Shown here: piece by piece, positions 9,045 through 20,254 of the stretch
Numbering within the stretch: position 1 is the first letter of the stretch
Layout: the number at the start of each line of letters is the position of its first letter
Origin: an uncultured Pelagibacteraceae bacterium
GTDB taxonomy: Bacteria; Pseudomonadota; Alphaproteobacteria; Pelagibacterales; Pelagibacteraceae
Length of the DNA stretch: 55,091 nt
Assembly (NCBI GenBank): GCA_902619925.1
Contig: CACNFY010000008.1
Span: forward strand, 1-55,091
Reading direction: 5' to 3'
Position numbers and translations under genes: made by a program
Notes under the pieces: generated by a model
Database searches by the model: none
Seen by the model: only the letters and a program-made list of their open reading frames with translations
What the model was told of the DNA's origin: nothing

Positions 9045-10459
9045 TAAATTACTTTTATGTTTGAAATAATTGCTAATAATGAACTAGGATATATAAAATA
9101 TAATAAAATAATTATTGTTGATATTGCCAAAGAAACTCTTAATCCAATGTTGTGATTGGTATCATATTTTTCTAATTCTTTATCAAAATAAATTGTTTTT
9201 ATTAATCTAAGATAATAAAAGGCAGCGATTACTGTGGATAAAAGTCCAATTATTGCAAGGGCGTACATCTGTTCTTCAATTACAGCCATAAAAATATAAA
9301 ATTTAGCAAAAAAACCTGCTAATGGAGGTATTCCTGCTAATGAAAACAAAGATATTAGTAAAGAAATTGATAGTATAGGATGATTTTTTGATAATCCAGA
9401 TAGATCATCAATTTTTTCGTAATATTCGTTATTTCTTCTTAACATAAAAATACAACTAAAAAATGCTAAGTTCATCATTAAATAAATCGATATGTAAATA
9501 ATAGAACTTTGAATACCTTCGTTCGAACCCACCGCTACTCCAGCTAATGCAAAACCCATATGACTTATAGAACTATAAGCCATTAATCTCTTTAAATTTT
9601 GTTGACCTATTGCAGCTATAGAACCAAAAAGCATCGATGCAATAGATAAAAAAATAATTATTATTTGCCATTGATCTATTAAATTGACAAATGGAACATA
9701 TAAAAATTTAATAAAAACAGTAAGAGCAGCAATTTTTGGTAGAATTGCAAAAAATATAGTTACTGACGTCGGAGATCCTTGATAAACATCTGGTGCCCAC
9801 ATGTGAAAAGGAACAGCCGAAATTTTAAATGCTAAGCCAACAATAATAAATACGATTCCCAAAGTTAATCCATATTGTACTTCGGTTATATTTGCTGAAA
9901 TTTGATCAAAATTTGTTGACCCTGAAAAACCATATATTAAAGAGCATCCATAAAGCAATAATCCAGACGAAAGAGCACTTAAAACAAAATATTTTAAACC
10001 AGACTCGGATGAAAGAACATTATCTCTATTAAAGGAAGCGAGGACATATAATGCTAAAGATTGTAACTCTAATCCCATATAAAAAACAATTAAATCATTA
10101 GCGCTAATCATAATCATCATTCCTAAAATGGAACTTAATATTAATATTGGATACTCTATTTTATATATTTTATTTAGTTTTAAATATTTTGATGAACTTA
10201 ACATTACAAAAATACCTGAAGCGATTACTAAAAACTTCATAAAAATTGATAAAAAATCAATCTTGTAACTATTATTAAAAATTGTTAGTTCGTCTTTACC
10301 AAATAAATTGTAATTTGATATTAATATAATAAACAAACTTAATATAGATAAATTATAAATTAAATTTGAGCTTCTATTTTTAAATACTCCTAAGATTAAA
10401 AGAAACATAATAGAAATAGATATAAAAATTTCTGAAAATACAAAATTTAAATTTATCAT
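9044..10459 (-). CDS. nuoN: NADH-quinone oxidoreductase subunit N
   Basis: Antiporter-like proton-pumping membrane subunit of complex I, 471 residues with about 14 hydrophobic segments. The conserved proton-antiporter region includes ELQSLALYVLASFNR and YQGSPTSVTIFFA, plus LKRLMAYSSISHMGFALAG. It is the last nuo gene. Its start overlaps the nuoM stop by 4 bases (ATGA) and its stop touches the birA start, so birA, coaX and RNase J are probably read from the same transcript. Confidence 0.95.
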   Translation of the reverse strand: MINLNFVFSEIFISISIMFLLILGVFKNRSSNLIYNLSILSLFIILISNYNLFGKDELTIFNNSYKIDFLSIFMKFLVIASGIFVMLSSSKYLKLNKIYKIEYPILILSSILGMMIMISANDLIVFYMGLELQSLALYVLASFNRDNVLSSESGLKYFVLSALSSGLLLYGCSLIYGFSGSTNFDQISANITEVQYGLTLGIVFIIVGLAFKISAVPFHMWAPDVYQGSPTSVTIFFAILPKIAALTVFIKFLYVPFVNLIDQWQIIIIFLSIASMLFGSIAAIGQQNLKRLMAYSSISHMGFALAGVAVGSNEGIQSSIIYISIYLMMNLAFFSCIFMLRRNNEYYEKIDDLSGLSKNHPILSISLLISLFSLAGIPPLAGFFAKFYIFMAVIEEQMYALAIIGLLSTVIAAFYYLRLIKTIYFDKELEKYDTNHNIGLRVSLAISTIIILLYFIYPSSLLAIISNIKVI

Positions 10460-11949
10460 TGTTTGTTGCTTAGGTAGGTGTTAATATTAAATTCATACAT
10501 CTCTAAAAAATTAGTAATAGAAACATCTATAGTTTTAAATAGCAGTTCAGGATAAAAACCAAAAAAAACTGTTGGTAAAGCTAAAGACCATAATATAAAT
10601 ATTTCATTTTTAGACAAATCAACTAGTTTTTTCAAATTATCTTTAATTAAATTTCCAAATACAACTCTTTTGTAAAGCCATAGCATATAAGCAGCACTTA
10701 AAATCACTCCTAAACTTGCAATTACTGCTGTAATAAAACTTTTTTGAAATGTTCCCATCAAAATCAAAAATTCACCTATAAATCCAGTAGTTCCTGGCAG
10801 TCCAACTGCACCAAGAGTAAATATCATGAATACAATTGCATATTTCGGCATTATAGATACTAATCCACCGTAGTCTTTTATAAGTCGTGTATGGTTTCTG
10901 TCGTAAACTACACCAACACATAAAAATAATGCTGCAGAAATCAATCCATGACTTATCATTTGAAATATACTTCCTTCAATGCCCTGTTGAGTAATTGTGA
11001 AAATACCCAGAGTTACAAAACCCATATGTGCGACTGATGAATAAGCAATTAACTTTTTCATATCCTCTTGCATCAATGCTACTAATGACGTGTAGATGAT
11101 AGCTATTACACTTAAAATAAAAATAAGTGGTGTAAAGTATTCAGAAGCTACTGGAAATAATCCTAGAGAAAATCTAATAAATCCATAACCTGCCATTTTC
11201 AATAAAATTGCCGCTAACAGCACTGACCCAGCAGTTGGTGCTTCAACGTGAGCATCAGGTAACCAAGTATGTACAGGCCACATTGGAGTTTTTACCGCAA
11301 ATGAGCTAAAAAAAGCTAACCACAAAAGGTTTTGATATTTTTGATCAATTCCTATTTCATATAATTTAGTTACATCGGTTGTACCTGATATCCAATATAT
11401 ACTTATAATTGCAACTAACATTAAAACTGATCCTAATAAAGTATAAAGAAAAAATTTAAATGCTGAGTAAACTCTTCTAGAACCACCCCAAATTCCAATT
11501 ATTAAAAACATAGGAATTAATCCACCTTCAAAAAACAAATAAAAAACAACCAAATCTAATGAACAAAATACTCCAATCATTAGAGATTCCATTATTAAAA
11601 TTGCTATTAAAAAATCTTTAAGTCTATATTTGATCGTATAATTTACGCTTAAAACACAAAGTGGAACAATAAAAGTTGTTAGAATTACAAAAAGAATAGA
11701 GATGCCGTCGATCCCTACTTTATAATTTATTAATCCCAAAATCCATTGGCGATTTTCAACGAATTGGAATGATGGGTTTGTATTATCAAATATATACCAC
11801 AAGTATAAAGATAAGATCAGGTTTGATAAAGATATAAATAAAGCTACATATTTTATAGACGTGTTTTTTTCATTTGATTTTATAAAAAATAAAAAAATGG
11901 TACCGACTATAGGTAAAATTATAAGAGATGAAATAATTGGAAAATTCAT
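10456..11949 (-). CDS. nuoM: NADH-quinone oxidoreductase subunit M
   Basis: Proton-pumping membrane subunit of complex I, 497 residues with about 14 membrane segments. Family marks include VDGISILFVILTTF near residue 79 and VFYLFFEGGLIPMFLIIGIWG, whose Glu lies in the antiporter channel. WLPDAHVEAPTAGSVLLAAILLKM and MKKLIAYSSVAHMGFVTLG follow. It overlaps nuoL by 1 base and nuoN by 4. The tight packing indicates translational coupling across the operon's membrane-arm genes. Confidence 0.96.
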   Translation of the reverse strand: MNFPIISSLIILPIVGTIFLFFIKSNEKNTSIKYVALFISLSNLILSLYLWYIFDNTNPSFQFVENRQWILGLINYKVGIDGISILFVILTTFIVPLCVLSVNYTIKYRLKDFLIAILIMESLMIGVFCSLDLVVFYLFFEGGLIPMFLIIGIWGGSRRVYSAFKFFLYTLLGSVLMLVAIISIYWISGTTDVTKLYEIGIDQKYQNLLWLAFFSSFAVKTPMWPVHTWLPDAHVEAPTAGSVLLAAILLKMAGYGFIRFSLGLFPVASEYFTPLIFILSVIAIIYTSLVALMQEDMKKLIAYSSVAHMGFVTLGIFTITQQGIEGSIFQMISHGLISAALFLCVGVVYDRNHTRLIKDYGGLVSIMPKYAIVFMIFTLGAVGLPGTTGFIGEFLILMGTFQKSFITAVIASLGVILSAAYMLWLYKRVVFGNLIKDNLKKLVDLSKNEIFILWSLALPTVFFGFYPELLFKTIDVSITNFLEMYEFNINTYLSNKQ

Positions 11950-13853
11950 CAGTTAATAATTAGAATTGTTAAAATTAATGAAAAACCTAGCAACATGATA
12001 AATGCATATTGATATATATATCCAGATTGAAATTTAACCGCTTTAAGTGAGAATATCTTTATGAGCTTTGAAATACCATCTGGTCCAAATTTATCTATAA
12101 CTAACCCATCTACACCTCTCCAAAAATATGATCCTATTTTTTTACAAGGATTTATAATTGAGTACTCATAAACTTCATCAAAGTACCACTTATTTTTAAG
12201 AAATAAATATAAGGGTTTATTACTCTCAGCCAAATAGTCGCTAACTTTACTGTATTTAATAAATATTAAATATGAAATTGGTATAGACAATGTCACAAGT
12301 GTTGGTGTTAATATTAAAAACCAAAATGGTGGATGTTCTTGGCTTAAAGGATTTAAAAGAAATATTGAGTTTTTCCAAAAGTTATCAAAATCTAAAAATA
12401 AATTTTTAAAAACAAAACCTACGACTATTGATCCAATTGCTAAAACAATCAGTGGAACAGTCATCACATAAGGTGACTCATGTATTTTATTGATTTCAAT
12501 ATCTTTATTATTATATTTTCCATGAAATGTTTTAAAAATCAATCTCCACGAATAAATAGAGGTAAGAAATGCAGTGAATATACCAACTATAGCTGCCATA
12601 TAACCAACAGAAGTTCCATGTAAGTAAGCAAACTCAATAATAGCATCTTTTGAATAAAATCCAGATAATAATGGGAAACCAGTTAAGGCCAAGGTGCCAA
12701 TAATCATAAGAAAATACGTTAAAGGTATTTTTTTCCAAACGCCGCCCATCTGATTAATATCTTGCTGATTATTAAATGAATGAATAACAGAACCTGATCC
12801 CAAAAATAATAATGCTTTAAAAAATGCATGGGTGAACAAATGAAACATTGCAATATTATATGCTCCAACACCTGTAGCAAAAAACATATAACCTAATTGG
12901 CTACATGTCGAATAAGCTATAATTTTTTTAATATCATTTTGTACAACTGCAACACTTGCAGCAAATAAAGCAGTTATCATACCTATGAATGTTATGAAGG
13001 TTAATATTGATGGTGAATATTCATAAATTGGCGAACATCTTACCACCAAAAATACTCCTGCTGTGACCATTGTAGCTGCATGAATTAAGGCAGAAACCGG
13101 AGTAGGTCCTTCCATAGCATCAGGCAACCAAGTGTGTAAAATAAATTGAGCAGATTTTCCCATTGCTCCAATAAAAAGAAGAAAACATATAAGATCTACT
13201 GAGCCAATATTCAGATTTAAAAAATTAATTTTTTCGTTTGCGATTGGTGGAATTTGAGTAAATACTTCATCATAATTAACGGTCCCAAAAATATAAAAAA
13301 TTAAAAAAATACCTAATGCAAAGCCAAAATCACCCACTCTATTAACTAAGAATGCTTTTATTGCTGCAGCGTTTGCACTTTCCTTCTTGAACCAAAAACC
13401 TATCAAAAAGTAAGAACATACTCCCACACCTTCCCAACCAAAAAATAATTGAAGAAAATTGTCAGAGGTAACTAATGCAAGCATTGAGAAAGTAAAGAGC
13501 GATAGGTAAGCCATAAATCTAGGTTTATGTGGATCATGTGACATGTATCCAATTGAGTAAACATGAACTAAAGAAGACACCAGGGTTACTACTACCAACA
13601 TTACAGAGGATAATGCATCAATTTTTATTGACCAATTTACTTGCAAGTTTCCAGAATAAATCCATTTAGCAACAATAATATTGGATTCATAATTATGATA
13701 GATAACATTAAAAAAAACAATTAATGATAAAATGGCAGAGATACCAACTAATATACTCGTTAGTAGTTCAGAGTATTTAGATCCAAACTTATTTCCAAAA
13801 AACACTGAAATTATAGCACCAATTAGTGGTAAAAAAACAATTAGATATTCCAT
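11949..13853 (-). CDS. nuoL: NADH-quinone oxidoreductase subunit L
   Basis: Largest proton-pumping membrane subunit of complex I, 634 residues. It contains the antiporter-type sequences FFGWEGVGVCSYFLIGFW, HTWLPDAMEGPTPVSALIHA and IKKIIAYSTCSQLGYMFFA. The C-terminal extension carries the long lateral helix typical of NuoL (KNKWYFDEVYEYSIINP and onward). The start is 1 base after the nuoK stop. Length and motifs are normal. Confidence 0.96.
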   Translation of the reverse strand: MEYLIVFLPLIGAIISVFFGNKFGSKYSELLTSILVGISAILSLIVFFNVIYHNYESNIIVAKWIYSGNLQVNWSIKIDALSSVMLVVVTLVSSLVHVYSIGYMSHDPHKPRFMAYLSLFTFSMLALVTSDNFLQLFFGWEGVGVCSYFLIGFWFKKESANAAAIKAFLVNRVGDFGFALGIFLIFYIFGTVNYDEVFTQIPPIANEKINFLNLNIGSVDLICFLLFIGAMGKSAQFILHTWLPDAMEGPTPVSALIHAATMVTAGVFLVVRCSPIYEYSPSILTFITFIGMITALFAASVAVVQNDIKKIIAYSTCSQLGYMFFATGVGAYNIAMFHLFTHAFFKALLFLGSGSVIHSFNNQQDINQMGGVWKKIPLTYFLMIIGTLALTGFPLLSGFYSKDAIIEFAYLHGTSVGYMAAIVGIFTAFLTSIYSWRLIFKTFHGKYNNKDIEINKIHESPYVMTVPLIVLAIGSIVVGFVFKNLFLDFDNFWKNSIFLLNPLSQEHPPFWFLILTPTLVTLSIPISYLIFIKYSKVSDYLAESNKPLYLFLKNKWYFDEVYEYSIINPCKKIGSYFWRGVDGLVIDKFGPDGISKLIKIFSLKAVKFQSGYIYQYAFIMLLGFSLILTILIIN

Positions 13854-13854
13854 A

Positions 13855-14166
13855 TTATCCTTTTAACTTATCAATTTCTTCAACACGAATTGTTCTTACA
13901 TTTCTAAAATATACCACTATAATCGCTAATCCGATTGCAGCCTCAGCAGCTGCAACAGTCAAAATAAATAAAGTAAATATTTGACCCGTTAGATCATTCA
14001 AATAAGCTGAAAAAGATACTAAATTAATATTTACAGCTAAAAGAATAAGTTCAATGCTCATTAATATTACTATTATATTTTTTCTATTTAAAAATATTCC
14101 AGCAACACCTATGGTAAATATTATTGCACCTAAGGTTAAATAATGACCTAATCCGATTTCAAACAT
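13855..14166 (-). CDS. nuoK: NADH-quinone oxidoreductase subunit K
   Basis: Small membrane subunit of complex I, 103 residues with three membrane helices. The buried acidic residues used in proton transfer are visible in [13 protein letters not shown] and [13 protein letters not shown]. Its start overlaps the end of nuoJ by 8 bases. The length is typical of the family. Confidence 0.95.
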   Translation of the reverse strand: MFEIGLGHYLTLGAIIFTIGVAGIFLNRKNIIVILMSIELILLAVNINLVSFSAYLNDLTGQIFTLFILTVAAAEAAIGLAIIVVYFRNVRTIRVEEIDKLKG

Positions 14167-14803
14167 CTATTTTAATACCTTTATCTCTTTCAACTTCAAC
14201 TAGCTCTACACCACTATTTTTCTCTCTTGAGATTTGATTAAAATAACTTTGTCTTTTTAAACCTTCTCTCTTTCTGTAAGTTAGAACTATTGCCCCAATC
14301 ATCGACACAAGCAATATCATCCCAGAAATCTGAAAAAGATGTATATATTCTGTATATAAAACTGCACCAATTGAATGTGTATTCGTTATGCCTATATCTA
14401 GCTGTAAATTTAAATTGTTTGTAATCTCGGGTTTATACTTCCATCCACCAATTACAATGACTAGTTCAAAAAAAATAATAACACTTATTAAAAATCCTAC
14501 AGGAATATGTGAACTACTCGATTTTTCACCCTTTTTACTTTGAAACCACTCATTTTCCTGTTGCGCAACATTTAACATCATTACAACAAAAAGAAACAAA
14601 ACAGCCACTGCTCCTACATATACAATTAGCATTATCATTCCTAAAAATTCGGCCCCACCCATTATGAATAAACATGAGATACTTACAAAATCTAAAATTA
14701 AAAAAAAAACAGAATGAACTGTATTTCTAGAAACAGTCACCATTATTGCAGAAATTATTGCAATTAAAGAAAATAAGTAAAAAAAAATTGATTGAACAAT
14801 CAT
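14159..14803 (-). CDS. nuoJ: NADH-quinone oxidoreductase subunit J
   Basis: Membrane subunit of complex I, 214 residues. Five hydrophobic segments are present, including the conserved [24 protein letters not shown] helix region. The C-terminal tail, about 40 residues after the last membrane segment, is charged ([14 protein letters not shown] onward) and is the most variable part. It lies 4 bases after nuoI and overlaps nuoK. Confidence 0.94.
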   Translation of the reverse strand: MIVQSIFFYLFSLIAIISAIMVTVSRNTVHSVFFLILDFVSISCLFIMGGAEFLGMIMLIVYVGAVAVLFLFVVMMLNVAQQENEWFQSKKGEKSSSSHIPVGFLISVIIFFELVIVIGGWKYKPEITNNLNLQLDIGITNTHSIGAVLYTEYIHLFQISGMILLVSMIGAIVLTYRKREGLKRQSYFNQISREKNSGVELVEVERDKGIKIDV

Positions 14804-14807
14804 TTAA

Positions 14808-15293
14808 TTATCTGTGAGCACTATCAGCTTTAATATTAGCCTCTAAAATTTTTTCCCATCTATCACCATTTTCGAGTAATTTGTCTTTATTATAAAATAA
14901 TTCTTCTCTAGTTTCGGTAGCGAACTCAAAATTTGGACCTTGAACGATAGCATCCACTGGGCAGGACTCTTCGCATAAGCCGCAATATATACATTTTAAC
15001 ATATCAATATCATATCTAGTGGTTTTTCTGCTCCCATCAGACCTTTCAGTCGACTCTATAGTTATTGCTTGTGCTGGACACACAGCTTCACAAAGTTTAC
15101 ACGCTATACATCTTTCCTCACCATTAGGGTACCTTCTCAATGCATGTTCACCTCTTGCTCTTGGACTTATTTGACCCTTTTCAAAAGGATAATTGATTGT
15201 TTTTTTCTTTTTAAAAGTCTCCTTTATAGCTATTGATAAGCCACTTAATATATCAGTTAAAAATATAGTTTTTAATAATCTTGTAAATTTCAT
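14808..15293 (-). CDS. nuoI: NADH-quinone oxidoreductase subunit I
   Basis: Iron-sulfur subunit of the complex I peripheral arm, carrying two [4Fe-4S] clusters on the electron path to quinone. Two ferredoxin motifs are present: [12 protein letters not shown] and [13 protein letters not shown] chose the ATG at 15293, which gives 161 residues. That is the family's usual length, and it puts the start 2 bases after the nuoH stop. The frame stays open upstream to 15383, but that stretch lies inside nuoH and does not look like NuoI. Confidence 0.94.
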   Translation of the reverse strand: MKFTRLLKTIFLTDILSGLSIAIKETFKKKKTINYPFEKGQISPRARGEHALRRYPNGEERCIACKLCEAVCPAQAITIESTERSDGSRKTTRYDIDMLKCIYCGLCEESCPVDAIVQGPNFEFATETREELFYNKDKLLENGDRWEKILEANIKADSAHR

Positions 15294-15295
15294 AA

Positions 15296-16297
15296 CTATT
15301 TTATTGGTAATAAATCGAAATAAAGTAAAAATCCAGAAGTTAAAACAACGTAAAATAATGAAAAAGGCAGGAAAACCTTCCAACCTAATTTCATCAGCTG
15401 GTCATATCTATATCTTGGAACAATTGCCTTAACTAAAGCGAATAATACAAATAATAATAAAATTTTAGTAATTATCCATAAATAACCTGGAATTTCATTT
15501 AATGGATAAATATCAATAGGTGGCAACCAACCACCTAAAAATAGAATAGACCCCATCGCACACATTAAAAGAATGTTGGCATATTCACCCAACCAAAACA
15601 TAGCATACATCATTCCCGAATACTCTGTTTGGTATCCAGCAACAAGTTCTGCTTCTGCTTCAGGCAAATCGAACGGTGGTCTATTTGTTTCTGCTAATGC
15701 AGATATAAAAAAAATTACAAACATCGGAAATAATGGAACAACAAACCAAATGTTTTTTTGAGCTAATACTATATCTGACAGGTTTAATGATCCAACACAA
15801 AGAAGAACATTTATAATAATTACGCCTATTGATACCTCGTATGATACCATTTGAGCTGCTGATCTAATAGAGCCAAAAAAAGGATATTTAGAATTTGAAG
15901 CCCAACCACCCATAATTATTCCGTAAACACCCAATGAAGAAACTGCAAATAAATATAATATTCCAACATTTATATTTGCTAATACAAGGTCTTCATCAAA
16001 TGGAATTACAGCCCAAGCGATCAGAGCTAATGTCATTGTTACAATTGGAGCTAATATAAATATTATTTTGTTTGATGTTGCGGGAATTATAATTTCTTTA
16101 AATATATATTTTAAGGCATCTGCCAATGATTGAAATAAACCAAAGGGTCCGACTACATTAGGTCCTCTCCTTTTTTGAACAAATGCCCATACACGCCTAT
16201 CCAGCCATACTATTAAGGCTACAGCTGTTAAAACTGGAAGTACTAAAAAGAAAATCTTATATGTTTCTAAAAAAAAAGTTTGAAAATAAGTTGTCAT
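15296..16297 (-). CDS. nuoH: NADH-quinone oxidoreductase subunit H
   Basis: Membrane subunit at the junction of the two arms of complex I, forming part of the quinone chamber. It has 333 residues and eight membrane segments. Marks include [21 protein letters not shown] at residues 38-58 and the acidic loop [22 protein letters not shown]. Its start directly follows the nuoG stop. Length is normal. Confidence 0.96.
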   Translation of the reverse strand: MTTYFQTFFLETYKIFFLVLPVLTAVALIVWLDRRVWAFVQKRRGPNVVGPFGLFQSLADALKYIFKEIIIPATSNKIIFILAPIVTMTLALIAWAVIPFDEDLVLANINVGILYLFAVSSLGVYGIIMGGWASNSKYPFFGSIRSAAQMVSYEVSIGVIIINVLLCVGSLNLSDIVLAQKNIWFVVPLFPMFVIFFISALAETNRPPFDLPEAEAELVAGYQTEYSGMMYAMFWLGEYANILLMCAMGSILFLGGWLPPIDIYPLNEIPGYLWIITKILLLFVLFALVKAIVPRYRYDQLMKLGWKVFLPFSLFYVVLTSGFLLYFDLLPIK

Positions 16298-18331
16298 CTA
16301 TCCCTCAGTCCCAGTTTTTTTTGTCTCAATCATCGCATCTCTACACTCTCGCATAGTTTTAGATGCTCTAGCAACAACATTAGAGTAATAGTAGTCAATA
16401 TCATCTATAAAAATGTTTTCTTTAACTAAATTTAAATTTGGATGAAAATTATATTTAGCAGAAGCATTAAGCTTAAGATAATTTTTCATACTATCTAGTA
16501 GATAATCCTTATCTTTAAATAAAGTTTTGTTTACTAATATCTCAGAAATATTATTAATTATTTCCCATTCTTCTTTAGAAGATCCTGTTGGATATGATGC
16601 CTTATAAGCCTTTTGAATTTTACCTTCCAAATTTACAAAATGACCATCTTGCTCGGTATATGCAGGAGAGGGTAATATTAAATCAGCCATATCTGCACCG
16701 TTGTCTCCGTGAGATCCTATATATACTACAAACTCATTATTTTTTTTAAAATTAATATTATCTTGTCCAAATAAGAATATAATATCGAATTCATTATTAT
16801 TTATTTTTTTTAATACAGTACTATATCCATCCTCTGTATATATTATTCTTAAATCATAGCTACCAACCGATGATGCATTCTTTGATAAAATATTTATAGG
16901 TTTCCAATCATTGGTATAATTATTTTCATGTTCTTTAAAAAAACTTTTACACTTTTCAAAAATATAGTAGGCTGATTTTAATTTCATGAAAGATTCACCG
17001 AAAATTATAAGTGGCGATTTCGAGTTTTTTAAAACTTGGTATAAATCACCTTTTTTTTCAAAAATATTATTTAATTCAGTTGTAGTATTATCTATTATTT
17101 CGTAATCATAAGTTAAATCACCTGCATTGCCAAAAGAGTAAATTTTAGTTTTATTATTTAAATAAGACTTTCTAATTCTAGCATTAAGCATAGTTGCCTC
17201 AAACCTTGGGTTTGTACCTATTAAAATTATCAAATCACTCTCTTCAATTCCATTAATACTACTATTAAATAAATAGTTCTCTCTGTCTGATAAATTTAGA
17301 AAAATATCTTCTGATCTTGAGTCTAAGTATTTTGATTTTAAAATTTTATCAAAAAATTCTTTTACTGAATACATTGTCTCCATATTAGTTAGATCACCTG
17401 TAATTCCGGCAATTTTTTCACTTACAGTATTTTTAATTTTATCTTTTAAAATTTCATATGCTCTCGACCAAGATACTTCTTTTAATTTATTATTTTCTTT
17501 AAAATAAGGTGTATCAAGTCTTTGGTTTTTAAGTCCGTCACAAGCGTATCTTGTTTTATTTGAAATCCATTCCTCGTTAATATCCTCATTTATTCTTGGC
17601 AAAACTCTTTTTACCTCCCATCCATAAGTATCAACTCTGATATTTGATCCAACTGCATCCATTACGTCGATTGTTTCGGTTTTTTTTAATTCCCATGGCC
17701 TTGCTTCAAATACATAAGGTTTGGATGTTAAAGCTCCAACTGGACATAAATCTATGACATTTGCAGATAACTCAGATTTCATTGATTTTTCTAAATAAGT
17801 CGTAATTTGCATATCTTCACCTCTTCCAATAGCACCTAGTTCAGGAACTCCTGCAACTTCAGTAGCAAATCGGATACATCTTGTACAATGAATACATCTG
17901 GTCATTTGTGTTTTTATTAGTGGACCCATATATTTTTCTGGAACATATCTTTTGTTTTCTTTAAATCTTGATTTATCTATTCCATAAAACATTGATTGAT
18001 CTTGTAGATCACATTCTCCACCTTGATCACAAACAGGACAATCTAATGGATGATTAGCAAGAAGAAATTCCATAACACCTTTCCTAGCCTTTTCCACTTT
18101 TTCTGTATTAGTTTTTATAACCATACCATCTGCTGCAGGCATCGCACAAGATGCAATAGGCTTAGCTGATTTTTCCATTTCAACCAAACACATTCTACAA
18201 TTACCAGCTATTGAGAGTTTTTCATGATAACAAAATCTAGGTATCTCCGCACCAGCTTTTTCACATGCTTGCAAGACTGTAAGTCCCTCTTCTACTTCAA
18301 TATCCAAATCATTTACTCTAAGTTTAATCAT
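16298..18331 (-). CDS. nuoG: NADH-quinone oxidoreductase subunit G
   Basis: Largest peripheral subunit of complex I, 677 residues, carrying iron-sulfur clusters between NuoF and NuoI. The N-terminal 2Fe-2S ferredoxin domain has Cys at CYHEKLSIAGNCRMC. The His/Cys cluster site is HPLDCPVCDQGGECDLQ, and the 4Fe-4S site is CIHCTRCIRF. A molybdopterin-oxidoreductase-like domain without cofactor fills the C-terminal two thirds. Its start overlaps nuoF by 1 base. The C-terminal part is more diverged than the N-terminal cluster domains. Confidence 0.95.
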   Translation of the reverse strand: MIKLRVNDLDIEVEEGLTVLQACEKAGAEIPRFCYHEKLSIAGNCRMCLVEMEKSAKPIASCAMPAADGMVIKTNTEKVEKARKGVMEFLLANHPLDCPVCDQGGECDLQDQSMFYGIDKSRFKENKRYVPEKYMGPLIKTQMTRCIHCTRCIRFATEVAGVPELGAIGRGEDMQITTYLEKSMKSELSANVIDLCPVGALTSKPYVFEARPWELKKTETIDVMDAVGSNIRVDTYGWEVKRVLPRINEDINEEWISNKTRYACDGLKNQRLDTPYFKENNKLKEVSWSRAYEILKDKIKNTVSEKIAGITGDLTNMETMYSVKEFFDKILKSKYLDSRSEDIFLNLSDRENYLFNSSINGIEESDLIILIGTNPRFEATMLNARIRKSYLNNKTKIYSFGNAGDLTYDYEIIDNTTTELNNIFEKKGDLYQVLKNSKSPLIIFGESFMKLKSAYYIFEKCKSFFKEHENNYTNDWKPINILSKNASSVGSYDLRIIYTEDGYSTVLKKINNNEFDIIFLFGQDNINFKKNNEFVVYIGSHGDNGADMADLILPSPAYTEQDGHFVNLEGKIQKAYKASYPTGSSKEEWEIINNISEILVNKTLFKDKDYLLDSMKNYLKLNASAKYNFHPNLNLVKENIFIDDIDYYYSNVVARASKTMRECRDAMIETKKTGTEG

Positions 18332-19653
18332 TATTTATCTAATAAGTGTTGATCTACTAAATATGGAATTTTTCTATCTTTATTAATTATAGGTTTAAAA
18401 TTATTTCGCTCCATAATTTCTTTCTTAAAATGCCTAATTAAACCCTGTACGGGCCAAGATGATCCCTCACCAAATGCGCAAATTGTATGCCCTTCTATTT
18501 GCTTTGTCACATCCATTAACATTTCTACTTCCTCTTTTGATGCTTCGCCTTTTGCCATCCTTTCCAACATTCTCCACATCCATCCAGATCCTTCTCTACA
18601 AGGTGTACATTGTCCACAACTTTCATGTTTGTAGAATCTGGCAATACGGGCCATACATTTAATAATATCTTGGTCTTTGTTTATAACTACAACTCCTGCT
18701 GTACCCAATCCACTTTTATTGTTTATTAAAGAATCAAAATCCATTGTAACTGTTTCACATATATCTTTAGGTAACAACGGCATTGATGATCCACCAGGTA
18801 TTACTGCTTTTAAATTATCCCATCCTCCAATTACACCGCCTGCATGTTTTTCTATTAATTCCTTAAGAGGTACTCCCATCTCTTCTTCAACATTACATGG
18901 TTTATTTACGTTTCCTGATATACAAAATATTTTTGTACCAGTGTTTTTTGGCTTACCTAATGAAGCAAACCACTTTCCTCCTTTTCTCAAAATAGTTGGA
19001 ACAACAGCAATAGTCTCAACGTTATTTATAATTGTTGGACAACCGTACAAACCTACTAACGCTGGAAATGGAGGTTTTAGTCTTGGTTGACCTTTCTTAC
19101 CTTCTAAGCTTTCAAGAAGTGCTGTCTCTTCCCCACATATATAAGCACCTGCGCCGTAATGGATGTGAATGTCGAAATCCCAACCTGTACCAGCCGCATT
19201 TTTTCCTATAAGATTTTTTTCATAAGCTTCATCGATAGCTTTTTGTAATCGTTGGCCCTCGTTGAAATATTCTCCTCTGATATAAACATAACAAACATGA
19301 GCATTAACTGCGTAAGAGGCTATCAAACATCCCTCGATTAGTTTTTGAGGTTCAAATCTTAAAATATCTCTATCTTTACAAGTGCCTGGTTCTGACTCAT
19401 CAGCATTAATTACCAGATAATGTGGCCTTGAGCCTACTTCTTTTGGAGCAAAAGACCATTTCAGACCAGTTGGAAACCCTGCTCCACCTCTTCCTCTTAG
19501 TTCCGAAGTCTTAATCTCATTAATAATCCATTCTTTTCCTTTTGAGAAAATTTCTTTAGTTTTTGTCCAATCACCTCTTAATATTGCGCTATTTATATCT
19601 GATGATCTATCGTTATACAGGTTTTTAAATATTCTATCTTCGTCTTTAAGCAT
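18331..19653 (-). CDS. nuoF: NADH-quinone oxidoreductase subunit F
   Basis: NADH- and FMN-binding subunit of complex I, 440 residues. The NADH/FMN site includes [15 protein letters not shown] (about residues 54-68) and [19 protein letters not shown]. The [4Fe-4S] ligands are in [15 protein letters not shown] and in CAFGEGSSW. It overlaps nuoE by 8 bases and nuoG by 1. Confidence 0.97.
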   Translation of the reverse strand: MLKDEDRIFKNLYNDRSSDINSAILRGDWTKTKEIFSKGKEWIINEIKTSELRGRGGAGFPTGLKWSFAPKEVGSRPHYLVINADESEPGTCKDRDILRFEPQKLIEGCLIASYAVNAHVCYVYIRGEYFNEGQRLQKAIDEAYEKNLIGKNAAGTGWDFDIHIHYGAGAYICGEETALLESLEGKKGQPRLKPPFPALVGLYGCPTIINNVETIAVVPTILRKGGKWFASLGKPKNTGTKIFCISGNVNKPCNVEEEMGVPLKELIEKHAGGVIGGWDNLKAVIPGGSSMPLLPKDICETVTMDFDSLINNKSGLGTAGVVVINKDQDIIKCMARIARFYKHESCGQCTPCREGSGWMWRMLERMAKGEASKEEVEMLMDVTKQIEGHTICAFGEGSSWPVQGLIRHFKKEIMERNNFKPIINKDRKIPYLVDQHLLDK

Positions 19654-20254
19654 TATTTAAGTCCATTAAAGTTGTTCTATTATTTTCAGGCTCAGAATTT
19701 TTTCTTCCTCTATAAGAACCTGGTTCAGGTTTTTCGTCATTTAAAATTTTTTCAAATATTTTTAGTGCTTTATCTTTATCTAGATCTTCGTAATAATCGT
19801 TATTAATTTGCATCATTGGTGCATTTATACATGCTCCTAAACATTCTACTTCAATCCAAGAACATTTTTTATTTTTAGAAAGTTCGTTTTCTTTACTTGA
19901 TATTTTTTCTTTACATGCTTCAATTATTTTATATGCACCTCTTATCATGCATGGAGTAGTAGTACATACTTGCACAAAATAATTTCCAACTGGCGCAAGG
20001 TTATACATTGAATAAAATGTTGCAACTTCGTAAACTTTTATATACGGCATATTAAGATATTTTGCCAAATATTTCATTGCTACCAAGGGTATCCAATTAT
20101 CATTTTGTTTTTGAATTAAATAAAGTAACGGCATAACTGCACTTTGTTTTTTTTCTTTAGGATATTTTTGAATTAATTTTTCAGCTAATATCAGATTCTC
20201 TTTTGAAAACTCAAACTTATCTGGTTGCTCTTTACTTACTTTTTTTAAACTCAT
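19646..20254 (-). CDS. nuoE: NADH-quinone oxidoreductase subunit E
   Basis: Thioredoxin-fold [2Fe-2S] subunit of complex I, paired with NuoF. It has 202 residues. The cluster ligands are visible in [14 protein letters not shown] and in [13 protein letters not shown]. The C-terminal tail ([20 protein letters not shown]) is a short hydrophilic extension of the kind seen in alphaproteobacterial and mitochondrial homologues. It overlaps nuoD by 4 bases. Confidence 0.95.
   Translation of the reverse strand: MSLKKVSKEQPDKFEFSKENLILAEKLIQKYPKEKKQSAVMPLLYLIQKQNDNWIPLVAMKYLAKYLNMPYIKVYEVATFYSMYNLAPVGNYFVQVCTTTPCMIRGAYKIIEACKEKISSKENELSKNKKCSWIEVECLGACINAPMMQINNDYYEDLDKDKALKIFEKILNDEKPEPGSYRGRKNSEPENNRTTLMDLNNA

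Noticed and set aside
15294..15383. Upstream extension of nuoI to 15383
   Set aside because: The extra 30 residues are the nuoH 3' end read in another frame. The 161-residue form from 15293 is normal for NuoI.
18677..19090. 137-codon plus-strand frame across nuoF
   Set aside because: It is a shadow of the strongly conserved nuoF frame and has no independent support.
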